Source: HTCC2207 sp002685195
GTDB lineage: Bacteria > Pseudomonadota > Gammaproteobacteria > Pseudomonadales > Porticoccaceae
Assembly (NCBI GenBank): GCA_051201675.1
Contig: CP179212.1
Coordinates: 1,860,001-1,924,000, forward strand
Direction of reading: 5' to 3'
Length of the DNA stretch: 64,000 bases
Part shown: positions 8,306 to 18,330 of the stretch, piece after piece
Position numbering within the stretch: position 1 is the stretch's first letter
How the letters are laid out: each line of letters starts with the position of its first letter
Notes under the pieces: generated by a model
What the model was told of the DNA's origin: nothing
The model's database searches: none
What the model saw: the letters and a program-made list of their open reading frames with translations, nothing else
Program-made: the position numbers and the translations under genes

Positions 8306-10822
8306 CTATAGACTTCTTAGTACTTCGAGGGGTGGCTGAACTACAGCCTTTCGACTGTAACCTACTCCTAATGAGCCAACCAGTAGACCGCCAACTAGCG
8401 GCCCTGTATACCATAGCCAAGGGTGCATCGAAAAAGGCAGATCAAACATATAACGCTGCAGCATCGCCACAGATAATTCTGCCCCAGCACTAGCCAACAG
8501 CCCAGCCATTGTGCCTAAGGCGCTGAATTCGATTAATTGGATCCCTAATATAAGTCGCCTAGAACTGCCCAACGTCCGCAAAATAGCGCTCTCTTGAAGC
8601 CGTTCAGACATAGACAAACTCACAGCAGCGAACATCACCAGCACACCGCAGCCCAAGATAAGTAAGGTCATTACCTCAAGACCTCGGGTCACCTGAGAAA
8701 CTATGGTTCGGATTCGATCAATAATTTTATCCAATTCGATCACTTGCACCGTTGGATAACTCCGCAAAATATCATTAACTAAAAGTTTCTTTTCTGGGGG
8801 AATATAGAGACTAGTCATGCTGGTGCGGGGGTACTCCTCGAGCAAGCCCTCAGGGAACAAGAAATAGAAATTGGGTGTCATATTGTCCCAATTCAGACTG
8901 CGTGTCCCGATCATCTGAGCTTCAAAAATAAGACCACCAACGCTAAAGGTAATGCGGTCGCCTAACTTTAAACCAAGTTCTCCTGCAAGCTCGTCCTCTA
9001 GAGATACCGGAGCAATGGCCTGCCCCGCTTCATTCGTTTTTTCACTGAATTTAGCCAACTCATCAAGATCCCACCATTCGCCTTGAGCAACGGTGTTCCC
9101 CTCAGGCAATTCAGTGGTCCAGCTAAGATTGAGTTCACGCCTAAAAGATTCATGGCTATCTTTCTGCTCTTCAGTAATCGCAACGCCATTAATCTCGGTC
9201 ATTCGGCCACGAACCATGGCATACCACCCAGCTGTGTTGAGCTGATTGTCCTCAACCAACTGCCTAACACCATCTAACTCATAGGGGGCCACATTAACCA
9301 AGAAGTGGTTAGGAGCATCCTCGGCTAACTGGAACTGCCACTGGTCAATTAATGACGTGCGTACCACTATCATTATCATTAGTAGCGCTATAGCGCCAGA
9401 AAACCCAATCATCTGGATTAAACTCTGGGAGCGCCTACGCCACAGATTGGCCAACGCTAAACGCCAAATACTACCCATGCGTTGCCCATATTGCATACCT
9501 AATCGCAATAGGAATAATCCTCCCAAAACTGAGGCCAATGCTGTAACACCGAAGCCTGCTAGTATCGCTAAAGACAAATAAAGATTATTGCTATACCACA
9601 GCAATAGACCTGTGATCGCCGCGACACCGAAAGACACTCTAATTGCCGAGCTTAGGGGTTTTGAAGCCACATCTTGACGCAATACCGCGAGGGGTGACTG
9701 GGCGGGTAAGTGCCACAAAGCCGGCAGAGTGAACCCCGCTAAGCACAGTAGTCCAGTCGCCAATCCGGTTATCCAAGGTCGCAGACCTGCCAAAGGTAAT
9801 TCTATAGGTAACCATTCCCTCACGATCAAAAGAAGCAAATGGTGAAATACAAAACCCACTGCTAATCCAATTAAAGAGCCGCAAATTCCCATCCAAATGC
9901 TCTGTTGCAGATATAACCTTCGGACTCTTAAGGCTGGAATACCCCAGCTTTTCAGAAGGGCAACCTGCTTGGTTTGTCCGCTAGCAAAATGGTGACTAGC
10001 AAGGGCCAATGCAATACCAGCCAAGACTACACCGATACTTCCAGCCAACAACAAAAAACGTCTCCCTTTATCCATGGTATCCGCAATACTTGCCTGAGCC
10101 TGATCAGGCGTAATCAATCTGTCATGAATATCTAATTGAGGCTCAAGCCACGCTTGATATTCTTCAAAGCTATCCTGGTCATTAGCCGCCATGAGATAAC
10201 GATAAGTGACCCGACTACCCGGCTGAATAATTCCGCTGGCAGGTATATCGGCATAGTTCATCAATACTCGAGCACCAAAAAATGAGTAAGAACTACCGTC
10301 TGGCTCCTCGATCAAAATCTGACTAACTTTGAGTGTCGTATCACCCAACTCAATCTCATCTCCAAGCTCTATGTCCAGCAGGGGCAAAAGCCTGGCGTCC
10401 ACCCAAACTTCTCCTCTATCTGGCCCAAAATCAACTGACTCGATCAAACTAGGATCACGTGTGAATGCAGTAGTGGAGCGCTTAATCAGCCCACGTAAAG
10501 GATAATTGGGCTGAACCGCCTTGATCGACGCCAAATGTAGCTCATCGTCATGGAACACAATGGATGAAAAACCCATTATTTTAGCCGTAGAAACATTCTT
10601 TATCTGGGCTTCTTGGAGCCATTCTTCGGAAGCCTCTTTACTACTCCGAACTACCAAATCGGCGGCTAAAAAACTACTGGACTCTTGAGTCAAAGCTTTC
10701 TCAATACGCTCAGCCAAAAGGGATACTGACGTCACTACAGCTACCGCCAGAATCAATGACCAAAGGATCAACCCAAGTTCGCCGCCGCGCCAGGTCCTAA
10801 TAAGCATTCGCAAAGAAAGCAT
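8306..10822 (-). CDS. ybbP: ABC transporter permease, YbbP/FtsX-MacB type
   Basis: This is a large inner-membrane permease of 838 residues with two FtsX-type permease modules. There is an N-terminal span (LILWSLILAVAVVTSVSLLA), a long periplasmic domain, a membrane cluster at about residues 250-480, a second periplasmic domain, and a final cluster of three spans (LLILGCGVLVMFAAVSL, LGTMAGLLASAGAEL, TGPLVGGLLVGSLGVG). Size and arrangement match YbbP, the partner of YbbA. Its ATG overlaps the ybbA stop by one base (TAATG), so translational coupling is expected. The YbbAP substrate is not firmly known; proximity to tesA suggests lipid or lipoprotein handling, which is inference. Confidence 0.92.
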   Translation of the reverse strand: MLSLRMLIRTWRGGELGLILWSLILAVAVVTSVSLLAERIEKALTQESSSFLAADLVVRSSKEASEEWLQEAQIKNVSTAKIMGFSSIVFHDDELHLASIKAVQPNYPLRGLIKRSTTAFTRDPSLIESVDFGPDRGEVWVDARLLPLLDIELGDEIELGDTTLKVSQILIEEPDGSSYSFFGARVLMNYADIPASGIIQPGSRVTYRYLMAANDQDSFEEYQAWLEPQLDIHDRLITPDQAQASIADTMDKGRRFLLLAGSIGVVLAGIALALASHHFASGQTKQVALLKSWGIPALRVRRLYLQQSIWMGICGSLIGLAVGFVFHHLLLLIVREWLPIELPLAGLRPWITGLATGLLCLAGFTLPALWHLPAQSPLAVLRQDVASKPLSSAIRVSFGVAAITGLLLWYSNNLYLSLAILAGFGVTALASVLGGLFLLRLGMQYGQRMGSIWRLALANLWRRRSQSLIQMIGFSGAIALLMIMIVVRTSLIDQWQFQLAEDAPNHFLVNVAPYELDGVRQLVEDNQLNTAGWYAMVRGRMTEINGVAITEEQKDSHESFRRELNLSWTTELPEGNTVAQGEWWDLDELAKFSEKTNEAGQAIAPVSLEDELAGELGLKLGDRITFSVGGLIFEAQMIGTRSLNWDNMTPNFYFLFPEGLLEEYPRTSMTSLYIPPEKKLLVNDILRSYPTVQVIELDKIIDRIRTIVSQVTRGLEVMTLLILGCGVLVMFAAVSLSMSERLQESAILRTLGSSRRLILGIQLIEFSALGTMAGLLASAGAELSVAMLQRYMFDLPFSMHPWLWYTGPLVGGLLVGSLGVGYSRKAVVQPPLEVLRSL

Positions 10823-11514
10823 TAAGAGATAAGCTCCTTAGATTTTGCTTCGTCGTTTTCCATCTGACGACCCGCCTGTAATTGCAGTGTTAAATTACAT
10901 CGCGCCGCTAAATTCATTTCATGGGTCACTAAAATCAACGTAGTACCCTCTTCCCGGTTTAGATCAAATAGAAGGTCATTAATAATTTCACCGGTCCCCG
11001 TATCTAGGTTTCCGGTAGGTTCATCGGCAAATAAAATAGTCGGTTTGCAAGCAAAGGCTCTTGCTACTGCTACACGCTGCTGTTCACCGCCGGAAAGCTG
11101 TCGCGGATAGTGAGTTGTGCGACTACTCAAGCCTACCCTCTCTAAATAATAATTAGCTGTTTCCAGGGCTTTGCCATCACCATTTAGCTCAAGTGGCAAT
11201 GCAACGTTCTCTAAAGCGGTTAATCCAGGGAGCAAATGAAATGATTGAAAAACAAAACCCACATCCTTTGCTCGCACCATCGCCCGCCCTTCTTCATCCA
11301 TCGCTGTAATATCCTGATTATTAACCACGACAGACCCGGAACTCGGCAAATCGAGACCAGCTAAAATACCCAACAATGTGGATTTACCCGAGCCTGATGG
11401 TCCAACAATGGCCAAGGTTTCGCCATCAGCAACAGTCAAACTAATCCCATCCAGGATGTCCAATTTACCTTCGGTGGTGATCACCTGTTTGCATACATTT
11501 GTCACTTCTATCAT
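10822..11514 (-). CDS. ybbA: ABC transporter ATP-binding protein YbbA (LolD/MacB type)
   Basis: A 230-residue ATPase that should power the YbbP permease encoded directly downstream. Walker A is GPSGSGKST, the Q-loop region is VFQSFHLLPGLTALENV, the signature is LSGGEQQRVAVARAF, Walker B is ILFADEPTGNLD, and the switch histidine is in LVTHEMNLAARC. The gene overlaps ybbP by one base. It is divergent from tesA, 75 bp away, reproducing the well-known ybbA-ybbP/tesA arrangement. Confidence 0.94.
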   Translation of the reverse strand: MIEVTNVCKQVITTEGKLDILDGISLTVADGETLAIVGPSGSGKSTLLGILAGLDLPSSGSVVVNNQDITAMDEEGRAMVRAKDVGFVFQSFHLLPGLTALENVALPLELNGDGKALETANYYLERVGLSSRTTHYPRQLSGGEQQRVAVARAFACKPTILFADEPTGNLDTGTGEIINDLLFDLNREEGTTLILVTHEMNLAARCNLTLQLQAGRQMENDEAKSKELIS

Positions 11515-11589
11515 TCGAACCTTCCATTGTGAGAAAAATCGCTTACACTTCCGCTACAGATTTTAATCGAAGTTCACTCGGGGTTTATT

Positions 11590-12189
11590 ATGCGATCTTT
11601 TTTTAAAGGGCTATGTTGCCTGTTTATTCTACTAGGTGCCAACACTTATGGATCAACTCTATTAGTTTTGGGTGATAGTTTGAGCGCGGGTTATGGTATC
11701 GACCCAGCTAAAGGCTGGGTTAACCTTCTGCGAGAAGACCTTTCGCCGGACCATAAAATAATCAACGGTAGCATCAGTGGCGACACCACAGGAGGAGGCT
11801 TAGCTCGACTGGCCCTTCTATTGAATAAATTCGAACCTGATTTTGTAATCCTTGAACTAGGTGGAAACGATGGTCTTCGAGGTCAGCCACTTCGACTTAT
11901 GAAACAAAATTTATCTCGAATGGTCGACCTGTGCCTAGATGCTAATGCAGTGCCTATTCTTTTTGGCATGCGTATCCCACCCAATTACGGCAGAAGGTAC
12001 ACTGATGCATTTGCCAAAGTATATGTTCAATTATCCATGGAAAAGAGGATCACTTTAATACCGTTTCAACTTGAAGAATTAGCAATCACCGAAGGAATGA
12101 TTCAGCAAGATGGGCTCCACCCTACTGAAAAGGCTCAGCCCATAATCAAGGATGTGGTGAAAGGGTCTTTAAATCAACTACTACCTTAA
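11590..12189 (+). CDS. tesA: Arylesterase / acyl-CoA thioesterase I, GDSL family
   Basis: A periplasmic SGNH hydrolase of 199 residues with a signal peptide (MRSFFKGLCCLFILLGANTYGS). The four SGNH blocks are present: LVLGDSLSAGYG with the nucleophile Ser, ISGDTTGGG, ELGGNDGLRG with the oxyanion Asn, and DGLHPTEKAQ with catalytic Asp and His. The family hydrolyses acyl thioesters, lysophospholipids and aryl esters. Divergent transcription from ybbA-ybbP supports the tesA assignment. A promoter for both directions must lie in the 75 bp gap, but I see no strong consensus. Confidence 0.94.
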   Translation: MRSFFKGLCCLFILLGANTYGSTLLVLGDSLSAGYGIDPAKGWVNLLREDLSPDHKIINGSISGDTTGGGLARLALLLNKFEPDFVILELGGNDGLRGQPLRLMKQNLSRMVDLCLDANAVPILFGMRIPPNYGRRYTDAFAKVYVQLSMEKRITLIPFQLEELAITEGMIQQDGLHPTEKAQPIIKDVVKGSLNQLLP

Positions 12190-12301
12190 ACTTAACTATT
12201 TTGTGGGCAGCGTAATTCTCTCTGTATAGATATTTTCGCGATTTTAGTTTAGTGTAGCTTAGAGATGACTATCGTCTCGCGTGCACAGGGACCTGCGAAA
12301 A

Positions 12302-14254
12302 ATGATGTCTTTTTATCAAAAGTTTAGTCTTACTTTATTTACCACAGCTTTGTTAGCCTTTGGTGGGTTTTGCGACTCTCTTTTTGCTGAAGAGAACGCA
12401 CAAGCCCCACCGAACATAGAACATTATGGGCTTCTTCCTCAATACAGGGAGGTAACCTTATCTCCCGATGGCAAACATCTAGCATTAATACAACGTCAGG
12501 GAACTCAAGATTTTTTCGTCGTCAAGAATGCAGCCAGCCTTGAAATTGTCGGGGGCTTTAATGCCGCTAAATATAATGCTAGAAGCATATACTTCCTATC
12601 AAATCGACATATCATAATCTTAACGTCAAAACACACCCGAATGATGCGTATCCGGGGATCTTTTGAAAAGAGTTCTGCGTTTGTCTATGACTTAGAATCA
12701 AAAAAAATAAAGGTCCTCCTAGCTAAAACTAAGGGTCTTTATCCTGCTCAGGGCTATGGCAACATCGTAGGCTTCAATGCTGACACCCAAGAATTATATA
12801 TGCCTGCCTACTCAGGGGGGCTGGGCGGCACGCCTCGCTTAGACCTATATAAAGTCAAACTAAAAAATGGAAAGGGCAAGATTCATGCAAAAGGTAATCG
12901 CGATACCATAGATTGGTTTGTAGATAAAGACGGTAAAATCTTAGCAAGAGAGGATTTCGACAATAAAGCAAATAAGCATAAAGTGTTCTCAAAAATATCG
13001 GGAAAATGGAATCTGATTTATAGCCATGAAACCAATATTCCTGATATCAATGTCCAAGCCGTGTCCTCTGACCGAACCAATTTATTGTTTATCAGTGGCA
13101 CAGCTATTTTCTCAATGAGTCTTTCCGATGGCACTATCCAAGGCCCTGTCTATCATCGTAAGGATACAGATGTTGGTTACATTATGACGGACATTAACCA
13201 AAAGTTGATTTTAGTTAAATATAGTGGATTTACGCCATCATATGACTTTAGCAACGTCGCAGATAATGACACTTTCGCGATGCTTTCGTCCTATTTCCCC
13301 AGTAGCAGTGTGCATTACATTGATAGCACATCTAATGAAAATAAATGGTTGATTCAAGTTAGCGGAAATGGTGGTGCAGGCGCTTACAAAATTTATAATC
13401 GCGGTAAGAATCAACTTCAGAATTTAGTTTCTCAGTACCCTGAGATTCAATCAATTGGTGAACTTAAAGCGGTGAAATTCAAGGCTCGAGATGGAATGAA
13501 AATTCCCTCCATCATAACCCTGCCCGTAGACCCAAAAAAACGACAGAACCTTCCATTAATCGCACTCCCTCATGGTGGCCCAGAGGCCCACGACAGCATA
13601 GGATTCGATTGGCTAGCGCAGTATTTATCTGCCAAAGGTTATGCTGTACTGCAACCTAACTTTAGGGGATCTAATGGTTTTGGTAATGCTCTACGTGACA
13701 GCGGCCACGGTGAGTGGGGCCAAAAAATGCAAGACGATGTTTCTGATGGCGTTGCTGCATTGGTTAAGGCAGGCTATGTGGATCCCAAACGTGTTTGTAT
13801 TATGGGTGCCTCTTATGGTGGCTATTCTGCTCTAGCAGGTGGTGCTTTTTCCCCTGAATTGTATCGCTGTGTGATCTCGATTGCGGGCGTTTCTGACTTA
13901 CCCCGAATGCTTAAATCGGCGAAATTTAAGTTTGGTAGTAATCATTGGGTAGTGGGTTACTGGGAAAAAATTATCGGAGATTCTGACAAAGAAAGAGAAA
14001 AGCTCAAATCCATATCTCCGATAAATTCCGTCGACAAGTTTAAAGCGCCAGTATTACTGGTTCATGGCAAAGATGACACGGTAGTACCTATAAGGCAGAG
14101 TAGCCTTATGCATAAAGCGCTAAAGAGGGCTGGAAAAGATGTTGAGTTTATTACCCTAAAAGGAGAGGATCACTGGCTATCAGGCAGCGAAACAAGACTA
14201 GCACTTATTAAAGCAATAGATGAATTTCTAGACACACATAATCCAGCCTTCTAA
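12302..14254 (+). CDS. S9 family prolyl oligopeptidase/acylaminoacyl peptidase, exported
   Basis: A serine peptidase of about 650 residues with a signal peptide (FSLTLFTTALLAFGG, then ...FAEE). The N-terminal half is a seven-bladed propeller (EVTLSPDGKHLALIQRQG is one blade) and the C-terminal half is the alpha/beta hydrolase domain. The nucleophile is in GASYGGYSAL, the acid in VHGKDDTVVP and the histidine in GEDHWLSG. PHGGPEAHD forms the oxyanion region. I take the ATG at 12302 with AGGGA upstream; a GTG at 12281 is also in frame but adds a charged stretch before the signal peptide. The likely role is cleavage of peptides in the periplasm. It is 110 bp downstream of tesA on the same strand. 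Confidence 0.9.
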   Translation: MMSFYQKFSLTLFTTALLAFGGFCDSLFAEENAQAPPNIEHYGLLPQYREVTLSPDGKHLALIQRQGTQDFFVVKNAASLEIVGGFNAAKYNARSIYFLSNRHIIILTSKHTRMMRIRGSFEKSSAFVYDLESKKIKVLLAKTKGLYPAQGYGNIVGFNADTQELYMPAYSGGLGGTPRLDLYKVKLKNGKGKIHAKGNRDTIDWFVDKDGKILAREDFDNKANKHKVFSKISGKWNLIYSHETNIPDINVQAVSSDRTNLLFISGTAIFSMSLSDGTIQGPVYHRKDTDVGYIMTDINQKLILVKYSGFTPSYDFSNVADNDTFAMLSSYFPSSSVHYIDSTSNENKWLIQVSGNGGAGAYKIYNRGKNQLQNLVSQYPEIQSIGELKAVKFKARDGMKIPSIITLPVDPKKRQNLPLIALPHGGPEAHDSIGFDWLAQYLSAKGYAVLQPNFRGSNGFGNALRDSGHGEWGQKMQDDVSDGVAALVKAGYVDPKRVCIMGASYGGYSALAGGAFSPELYRCVISIAGVSDLPRMLKSAKFKFGSNHWVVGYWEKIIGDSDKEREKLKSISPINSVDKFKAPVLLVHGKDDTVVPIRQSSLMHKALKRAGKDVEFITLKGEDHWLSGSETRLALIKAIDEFLDTHNPAF

Positions 14255-14274
14255 CCAATTAGTCTCAGCTAGAT

Positions 14275-15159
14275 TTAACTCTTAGAGGGCCTGAGAAACA
14301 CTTTGAACTGAGACACCAGTCCACCCATTAAAATTAGTCCACACCCAACTAGCTCAATGGGAGTCAGATACTCATTAAGCAACCACCACCCACCAATGGC
14401 CGCAAATACTGCTTCAAAACTCAGAATAAGGGCTGTATGAGAGGCAGGCGCGGTGCGCATACCAATGGCTTGCAAAGAAAAACCAATGCAAGAAGACAGC
14501 ACTCCAACAAAAAGCAAAGATATTGCTGCATCTCTAACGGCATTCCAGTCCCAAACTTCGGTAAAAAGCATCACCACGCCACTTATTATGGCAGCAAAAA
14601 AAAATTGCAAAAACATCAATCGATAAACCGAGATTTGATTGGCAACTTTACCGGTATAAATAACGTGTAATGCCCAAGCGACCGAACTAATCAGTATTAA
14701 AGTGTCACCTATTACAAACTGATCTGCTTTAATTTGAGACAGAAAATACAATCCAAACATAGCAAAAATCACACCCAACCATGTTGGCCACTCAGTTTTG
14801 GTACCCATAAGCAAACCCAACAAAGGGACAAAGACAACATAAATCCCCGTTAAAAAGCCTGCTCGGCCCACTGTGGTATAAAGTAAGCCTTGCTGTTGAA
14901 CCAACATACCCAGAGCCATAATAACGCCCAACTGCAGAGCTTTTTTGTCCGCTGATTGATAATGAAATATCTTTTTGGGCTTTTCCATCAAATACCAGAT
15001 CGGCAGTATTGCAATAGCCGCGACAACAAATCGACCAAAGACAAAAGTCACGGGGCCAACATGGTCCATACCCATACTCTGAAAGACAAAGGCGAATCCC
15101 CAAATAAGGGCTGTTACAAGCAACAATAAATCTGCTCTCATCTCCGTTCTAAAACTCAT
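14275..15159 (-). CDS. EamA/DMT-family transporter
   Basis: A polytopic inner-membrane protein of 294 residues with about ten membrane spans in two EamA repeats. Repeat 1 begins LLLLVTALIWGFAFVFQSMG; repeat 2 begins DTLILISSVAWALHVIYTG. The motif PLLGLLMGTKTEWPTWLGVIFAMFGLYFL closing repeat 1 is typical. The substrate (amino acid, metabolite or drug) cannot be predicted. The start at 15159 has AAGG five bases upstream; longer in-frame extensions add a polar tail not expected in the family. It converges on the S9 peptidase gene with a 20 bp gap. Confidence 0.9.
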   Translation of the reverse strand: MSFRTEMRADLLLLVTALIWGFAFVFQSMGMDHVGPVTFVFGRFVVAAIAILPIWYLMEKPKKIFHYQSADKKALQLGVIMALGMLVQQQGLLYTTVGRAGFLTGIYVVFVPLLGLLMGTKTEWPTWLGVIFAMFGLYFLSQIKADQFVIGDTLILISSVAWALHVIYTGKVANQISVYRLMFLQFFFAAIISGVVMLFTEVWDWNAVRDAAISLLFVGVLSSCIGFSLQAIGMRTAPASHTALILSFEAVFAAIGGWWLLNEYLTPIELVGCGLILMGGLVSQFKVFLRPSKS

Positions 15160-15359
15160 AGAAACCTTGTTCTCGCAAAATTGATGGACCCGATCTACTT
15201 TAGGGTTGATCACAGCCTGAAAATTGCGGCAGTGTGCATGGTTATCCAGGGGTTTTCAAGATTGCGAAAAACAAGATTAAATTAGCAGCTTAGTCTTCAC
15301 CAAAAAGTACTAAATCTGTCTAAAATGCAGATTCGAACACGCTACTCTCGCTGAACTTT

Positions 15360-17096
15360 TTATGATATTTCAGGTTGCATATATTGAATCAGTAACTGCA
15401 GCTTTTCCTGACCTCGAAATTCGTTAATATCTAGGCGATAGACACAGCGCGCTTGTTGAATCAGTTGATTAGGCCAGTGCTCTAAATCCATATTGAAATA
15501 AATAGCATCGATATCAGAATATGGCTCAGCTTCCTGCGTCAGAACTAACTTCAAGTGATGCTCTCCTACGACACGCTGCTGTTTAATAGTAAATATGCCT
15601 TCAAAGCAGGGTTCCGGAAATTGCTGACCCCAAGGGCCCGATTCTCTGAGAAGTTCTGCGGTTTCCATATTTATATGATCAGATTCTAAGCAACCATCAG
15701 TAATCACCTTGGCCTTTAGATCTTCAGGATTGAGTGCTCGGTACACATACTCTTGAAAGGCTGCAGAAAATGTCTCTAACTGCTTCTCCTCAAGAGTTAA
15801 GCCGGCGGCCATGGCGTGGCCACCAAATTTGCTAATTAGGCCTGGGTTCTGTGTTGCTACCGCATCCATGGCATCTCTTATATGCAGGCCCGGGATAGAT
15901 CTTGAAGAGCCTTTAAGTGACCCATCCTCGGCACGGGCGAAGGCTACTACAGGGCGGTGATATTTTTCTTTTAAATGAGAAGCGACTAATCCAACAACAC
16001 CCTGATGCCAATTTGGGCGAAATAAGCACAATGCTGACGGTAAATTATCCTCTGAATCCAAGGTTAATTTATCCAGCTCGGCCATCGCCTCTTGTTGCAT
16101 CCCCTGTTCAATTATTCTTCTATCTTTATTTAATTGATCAAGAGATTCGGCAGCTTGCAACGCAACATTCATGTCCTCTGTGAGCAAACACTGAATGCCC
16201 AATGAAATATCGTCTAAGCGCCCCGCAGCATTAAGTCTTGGCCCTACAGCAAATCCTAAATCTGCCGCTACCAAACGTTTAGGATTCTTGCCTGCTATCT
16301 GCAACAATGCTCGAATACCAGGTCGACAAAGACCTGATCGAATGCGCAATAGTCCCTGATGCACCAAAGTCCGATTCACCTGATCCAAAGGCACCACATC
16401 AGCAACGGTTCCCAGTGCGACCAAATCCAGCCATGTGGCCATATTAGGTTCAACTAGCTGATTCAAGTCAAACCATCCTATCCTACGAAGTTCAGCGCGC
16501 AAACCACTAAGAAGATAAAAGGCAACACCGACACCGGCTAAATTCTTAGCAGGAAATGAGCATCCTAGCTGATTTGGATTGACGATTGCACATGCATTTG
16601 GGAGTTTTTCCCCAGGCAAATGATGATCGGTGACAATCACATCAACGCCGAGGCTTCCGGCGTGTTCTACCCCGTCAATACTCGATGTACCATTATCGAC
16701 CGTAATAATCAGGTCAGGATGATATTGAGTAGCAAGGTCAACTATCTCAGGAGTTAAACCATACCCATAGTCAAATCGGTTAGGTACCAAAAACTCAATC
16801 TTTTTAAAGCCCATCCCTGCCAAAGCGAGCATCATCAACGCTGAACTAGTCGCACCATCGGCATCGAAATCACCAACTATGACTATTTGTTGGTTCTTTT
16901 TTAATGCTTCTACTAACCGCTCTACCGACTCTAACATGCCCCTTAGCAGGCTTGGAGCTGGCAGACAGGATAGCTGTTTATCAAGAGCCTCTTGACTGCT
17001 CACTCCTCTTGATTGATAGATGCGCTGCAACAACGGATGCAAGTCTGGTGAAAAGCTGGCGGTCTCTAGATTAAAAGAACGACTGAGTATTTCCAT
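15360..17096 (-). CDS. recJ: Single-stranded-DNA-specific exonuclease RecJ
   Basis: RecJ degrades single-stranded DNA 5' to 3' and acts in recombination and mismatch repair. The 578-residue protein carries the DHH phosphoesterase motifs: IVIVGDFDADGATSSALMM (motif I), ITVDNGTSS (II) and VTDHHLPGE (III), then the DHHA1 domain with SKFGGHAMAAGLTLEE and the C-terminal OB fold. Length equals the family norm. Its start codon lies 3 bp after the stop of the upstream hydrolase gene, so it is translationally linked to the dsbC-hom-thrC transcription unit. Confidence 0.96.
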   Translation of the reverse strand: MEILSRSFNLETASFSPDLHPLLQRIYQSRGVSSQEALDKQLSCLPAPSLLRGMLESVERLVEALKKNQQIVIVGDFDADGATSSALMMLALAGMGFKKIEFLVPNRFDYGYGLTPEIVDLATQYHPDLIITVDNGTSSIDGVEHAGSLGVDVIVTDHHLPGEKLPNACAIVNPNQLGCSFPAKNLAGVGVAFYLLSGLRAELRRIGWFDLNQLVEPNMATWLDLVALGTVADVVPLDQVNRTLVHQGLLRIRSGLCRPGIRALLQIAGKNPKRLVAADLGFAVGPRLNAAGRLDDISLGIQCLLTEDMNVALQAAESLDQLNKDRRIIEQGMQQEAMAELDKLTLDSEDNLPSALCLFRPNWHQGVVGLVASHLKEKYHRPVVAFARAEDGSLKGSSRSIPGLHIRDAMDAVATQNPGLISKFGGHAMAAGLTLEEKQLETFSAAFQEYVYRALNPEDLKAKVITDGCLESDHINMETAELLRESGPWGQQFPEPCFEGIFTIKQQRVVGEHHLKLVLTQEAEPYSDIDAIYFNMDLEHWPNQLIQQARCVYRLDINEFRGQEKLQLLIQYMQPEIS

Positions 17097-17099
17097 GCT

Positions 17100-18059
17100 C
17101 TACCTCAACAGAGGTGTTATTTTACGGTCGAGCCAATCCAGCAAAAATTGATTGGTCAATTCAGGTTTCTCTTGTTGAATCCAGTGCCCACACTCCAAAT
17201 TTTGAATTTCCAAATCCAAAACAGTATCAGTCATATCGACTTTAGGAACCATGTCATATTCGCCATAAAGCATTAGACAGGGAATTTCGATCCTTTGCTC
17301 AACGTCCACCATGGTCTCCCAGTTACGCGTAAAATTACGATACCAATTGCATGGAGCAACAAAACCACCCTTTTCAAATGCGTCGACAAAAACTCTCAAG
17401 TCTTCTTGGCTAAGCATTAACTCGCCGCGATTATTATCAACTTCAGCTGAGCGCACAATGGAATAGCCATCAGGCTGAGCCGGGCTATTATCCAGCCAGT
17501 GCTTAGTGCGATACAGGTTAGTTAAAACTCTTTTCGGATCAGTTTCAAAAGCACGGGCAGCGACTTCTGGCTGACGATTGAAATGGACTAGGTAAAAATC
17601 CTCGCCTAATACCTTTTCCCAGAAAGCAACGGGCTCTGATGGCTCTCGAGCTTTAAAAGGCACAGACATATTTGCCAATCCGATAATTCGCTCAGGATTC
17701 AACAGAGCATGTTGCCACAACATGATGGCACCCCAGTCATGGCCCACATATATAGCGCGATCGATATCCAAGGCGTCAAGTAAACCGTTTTGATCATCAG
17801 TAAGATGGTGAATATCGTATGCGTTCACATCTATTGGTTTACTTGAGTTACCGTAGCCACGCTGATTAGGCACGATGCAGTGATAACCCGCCGCCACAAG
17901 CGCTGGAATCTGATAGCGCCAACTGTAGGCCAATTCGGGCCAGCCATGGCAAAGAACAATTGGAGTTCCACCCTGTCCCGCCTGAAATACCTCTAGTTCA
18001 ATACCGTTAGTCTCAATCATCGTTGGTAAAGGCATTGAAAAAGGTTTAGTCATTGGCAT
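17100..18059 (-). CDS. Alpha/beta hydrolase, epoxide hydrolase-like
   Basis: A soluble hydrolase of about 319 residues. The oxyanion-hole motif is CHGWPELAYSWRYQIPAL, the nucleophile elbow is YVGHDWGAIMLW with Asp as nucleophile, the acid is in LMLYGEYDMVPK and the catalytic His is in LECGHWIQQEKPEL. An Asp nucleophile with an HGWP motif is the pattern of epoxide hydrolases and haloalkane dehalogenases; the HGWP form favours epoxide hydrolase. Several in-frame starts are possible (18059 or 18053). It sits between the DUF3094 gene and recJ on the same strand, a placement that suggests cotranscription rather than shared function. The physiological substrate is unknown. Confidence 0.85.
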   Translation of the reverse strand: MPMTKPFSMPLPTMIETNGIELEVFQAGQGGTPIVLCHGWPELAYSWRYQIPALVAAGYHCIVPNQRGYGNSSKPIDVNAYDIHHLTDDQNGLLDALDIDRAIYVGHDWGAIMLWQHALLNPERIIGLANMSVPFKAREPSEPVAFWEKVLGEDFYLVHFNRQPEVAARAFETDPKRVLTNLYRTKHWLDNSPAQPDGYSIVRSAEVDNNRGELMLSQEDLRVFVDAFEKGGFVAPCNWYRNFTRNWETMVDVEQRIEIPCLMLYGEYDMVPKVDMTDTVLDLEIQNLECGHWIQQEKPELTNQFLLDWLDRKITPLLR

Positions 18060-18089
18060 TCTCAAGGGACTAACGAAATCACTTAAAGT

Positions 18090-18275
18090 CTAAAGGTATC
18101 CCGCTTGCTTACCAATAAACCAACTAATATAACCAAGCGCTGCAACCACAACCCAGATGACAGCCACCAGCCTCCAGGGGCGAAAGGGTTTCCGTTCAAC
18201 ACTATTGAACCCACTTTCTAGATAATTATCTACGCGATCTTGATCTTCTTTTGATAACTTGTTTTCTTCTGACAT
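18090..18275 (-). CDS. Small single-span membrane protein, DUF3094-like
   Basis: This 61-residue protein has a charged N-terminal half (LSKEDQDRVDNYLESGFNSV), the motif ERKPFRPWRL, and one C-terminal membrane helix (VAVIWVVVAALGYISWFIG). The pattern resembles the DUF3094 family of small proteins from Pseudomonas relatives. The positive PFRPWR motif before the helix predicts the N-terminus in the cytoplasm. It lies between thrC and the epoxide-hydrolase-like gene in the same direction with short gaps. Function is unknown. Confidence 0.8.
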   Translation of the reverse strand: MSEENKLSKEDQDRVDNYLESGFNSVERKPFRPWRLVAVIWVVVAALGYISWFIGKQAGYL

Positions 18276-18330
18276 CTTCTCATCTCAACTTTAGCTTCCG
18301 TCTTATACGCGGTCATTTGTAGCCCAGACC

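Noticed and set aside
8302..8493. 63-codon plus-strand frame after the kinase gene
   Set aside because: It overlaps the conserved C-terminus of ybbP on the other strand and has no recognisable features.
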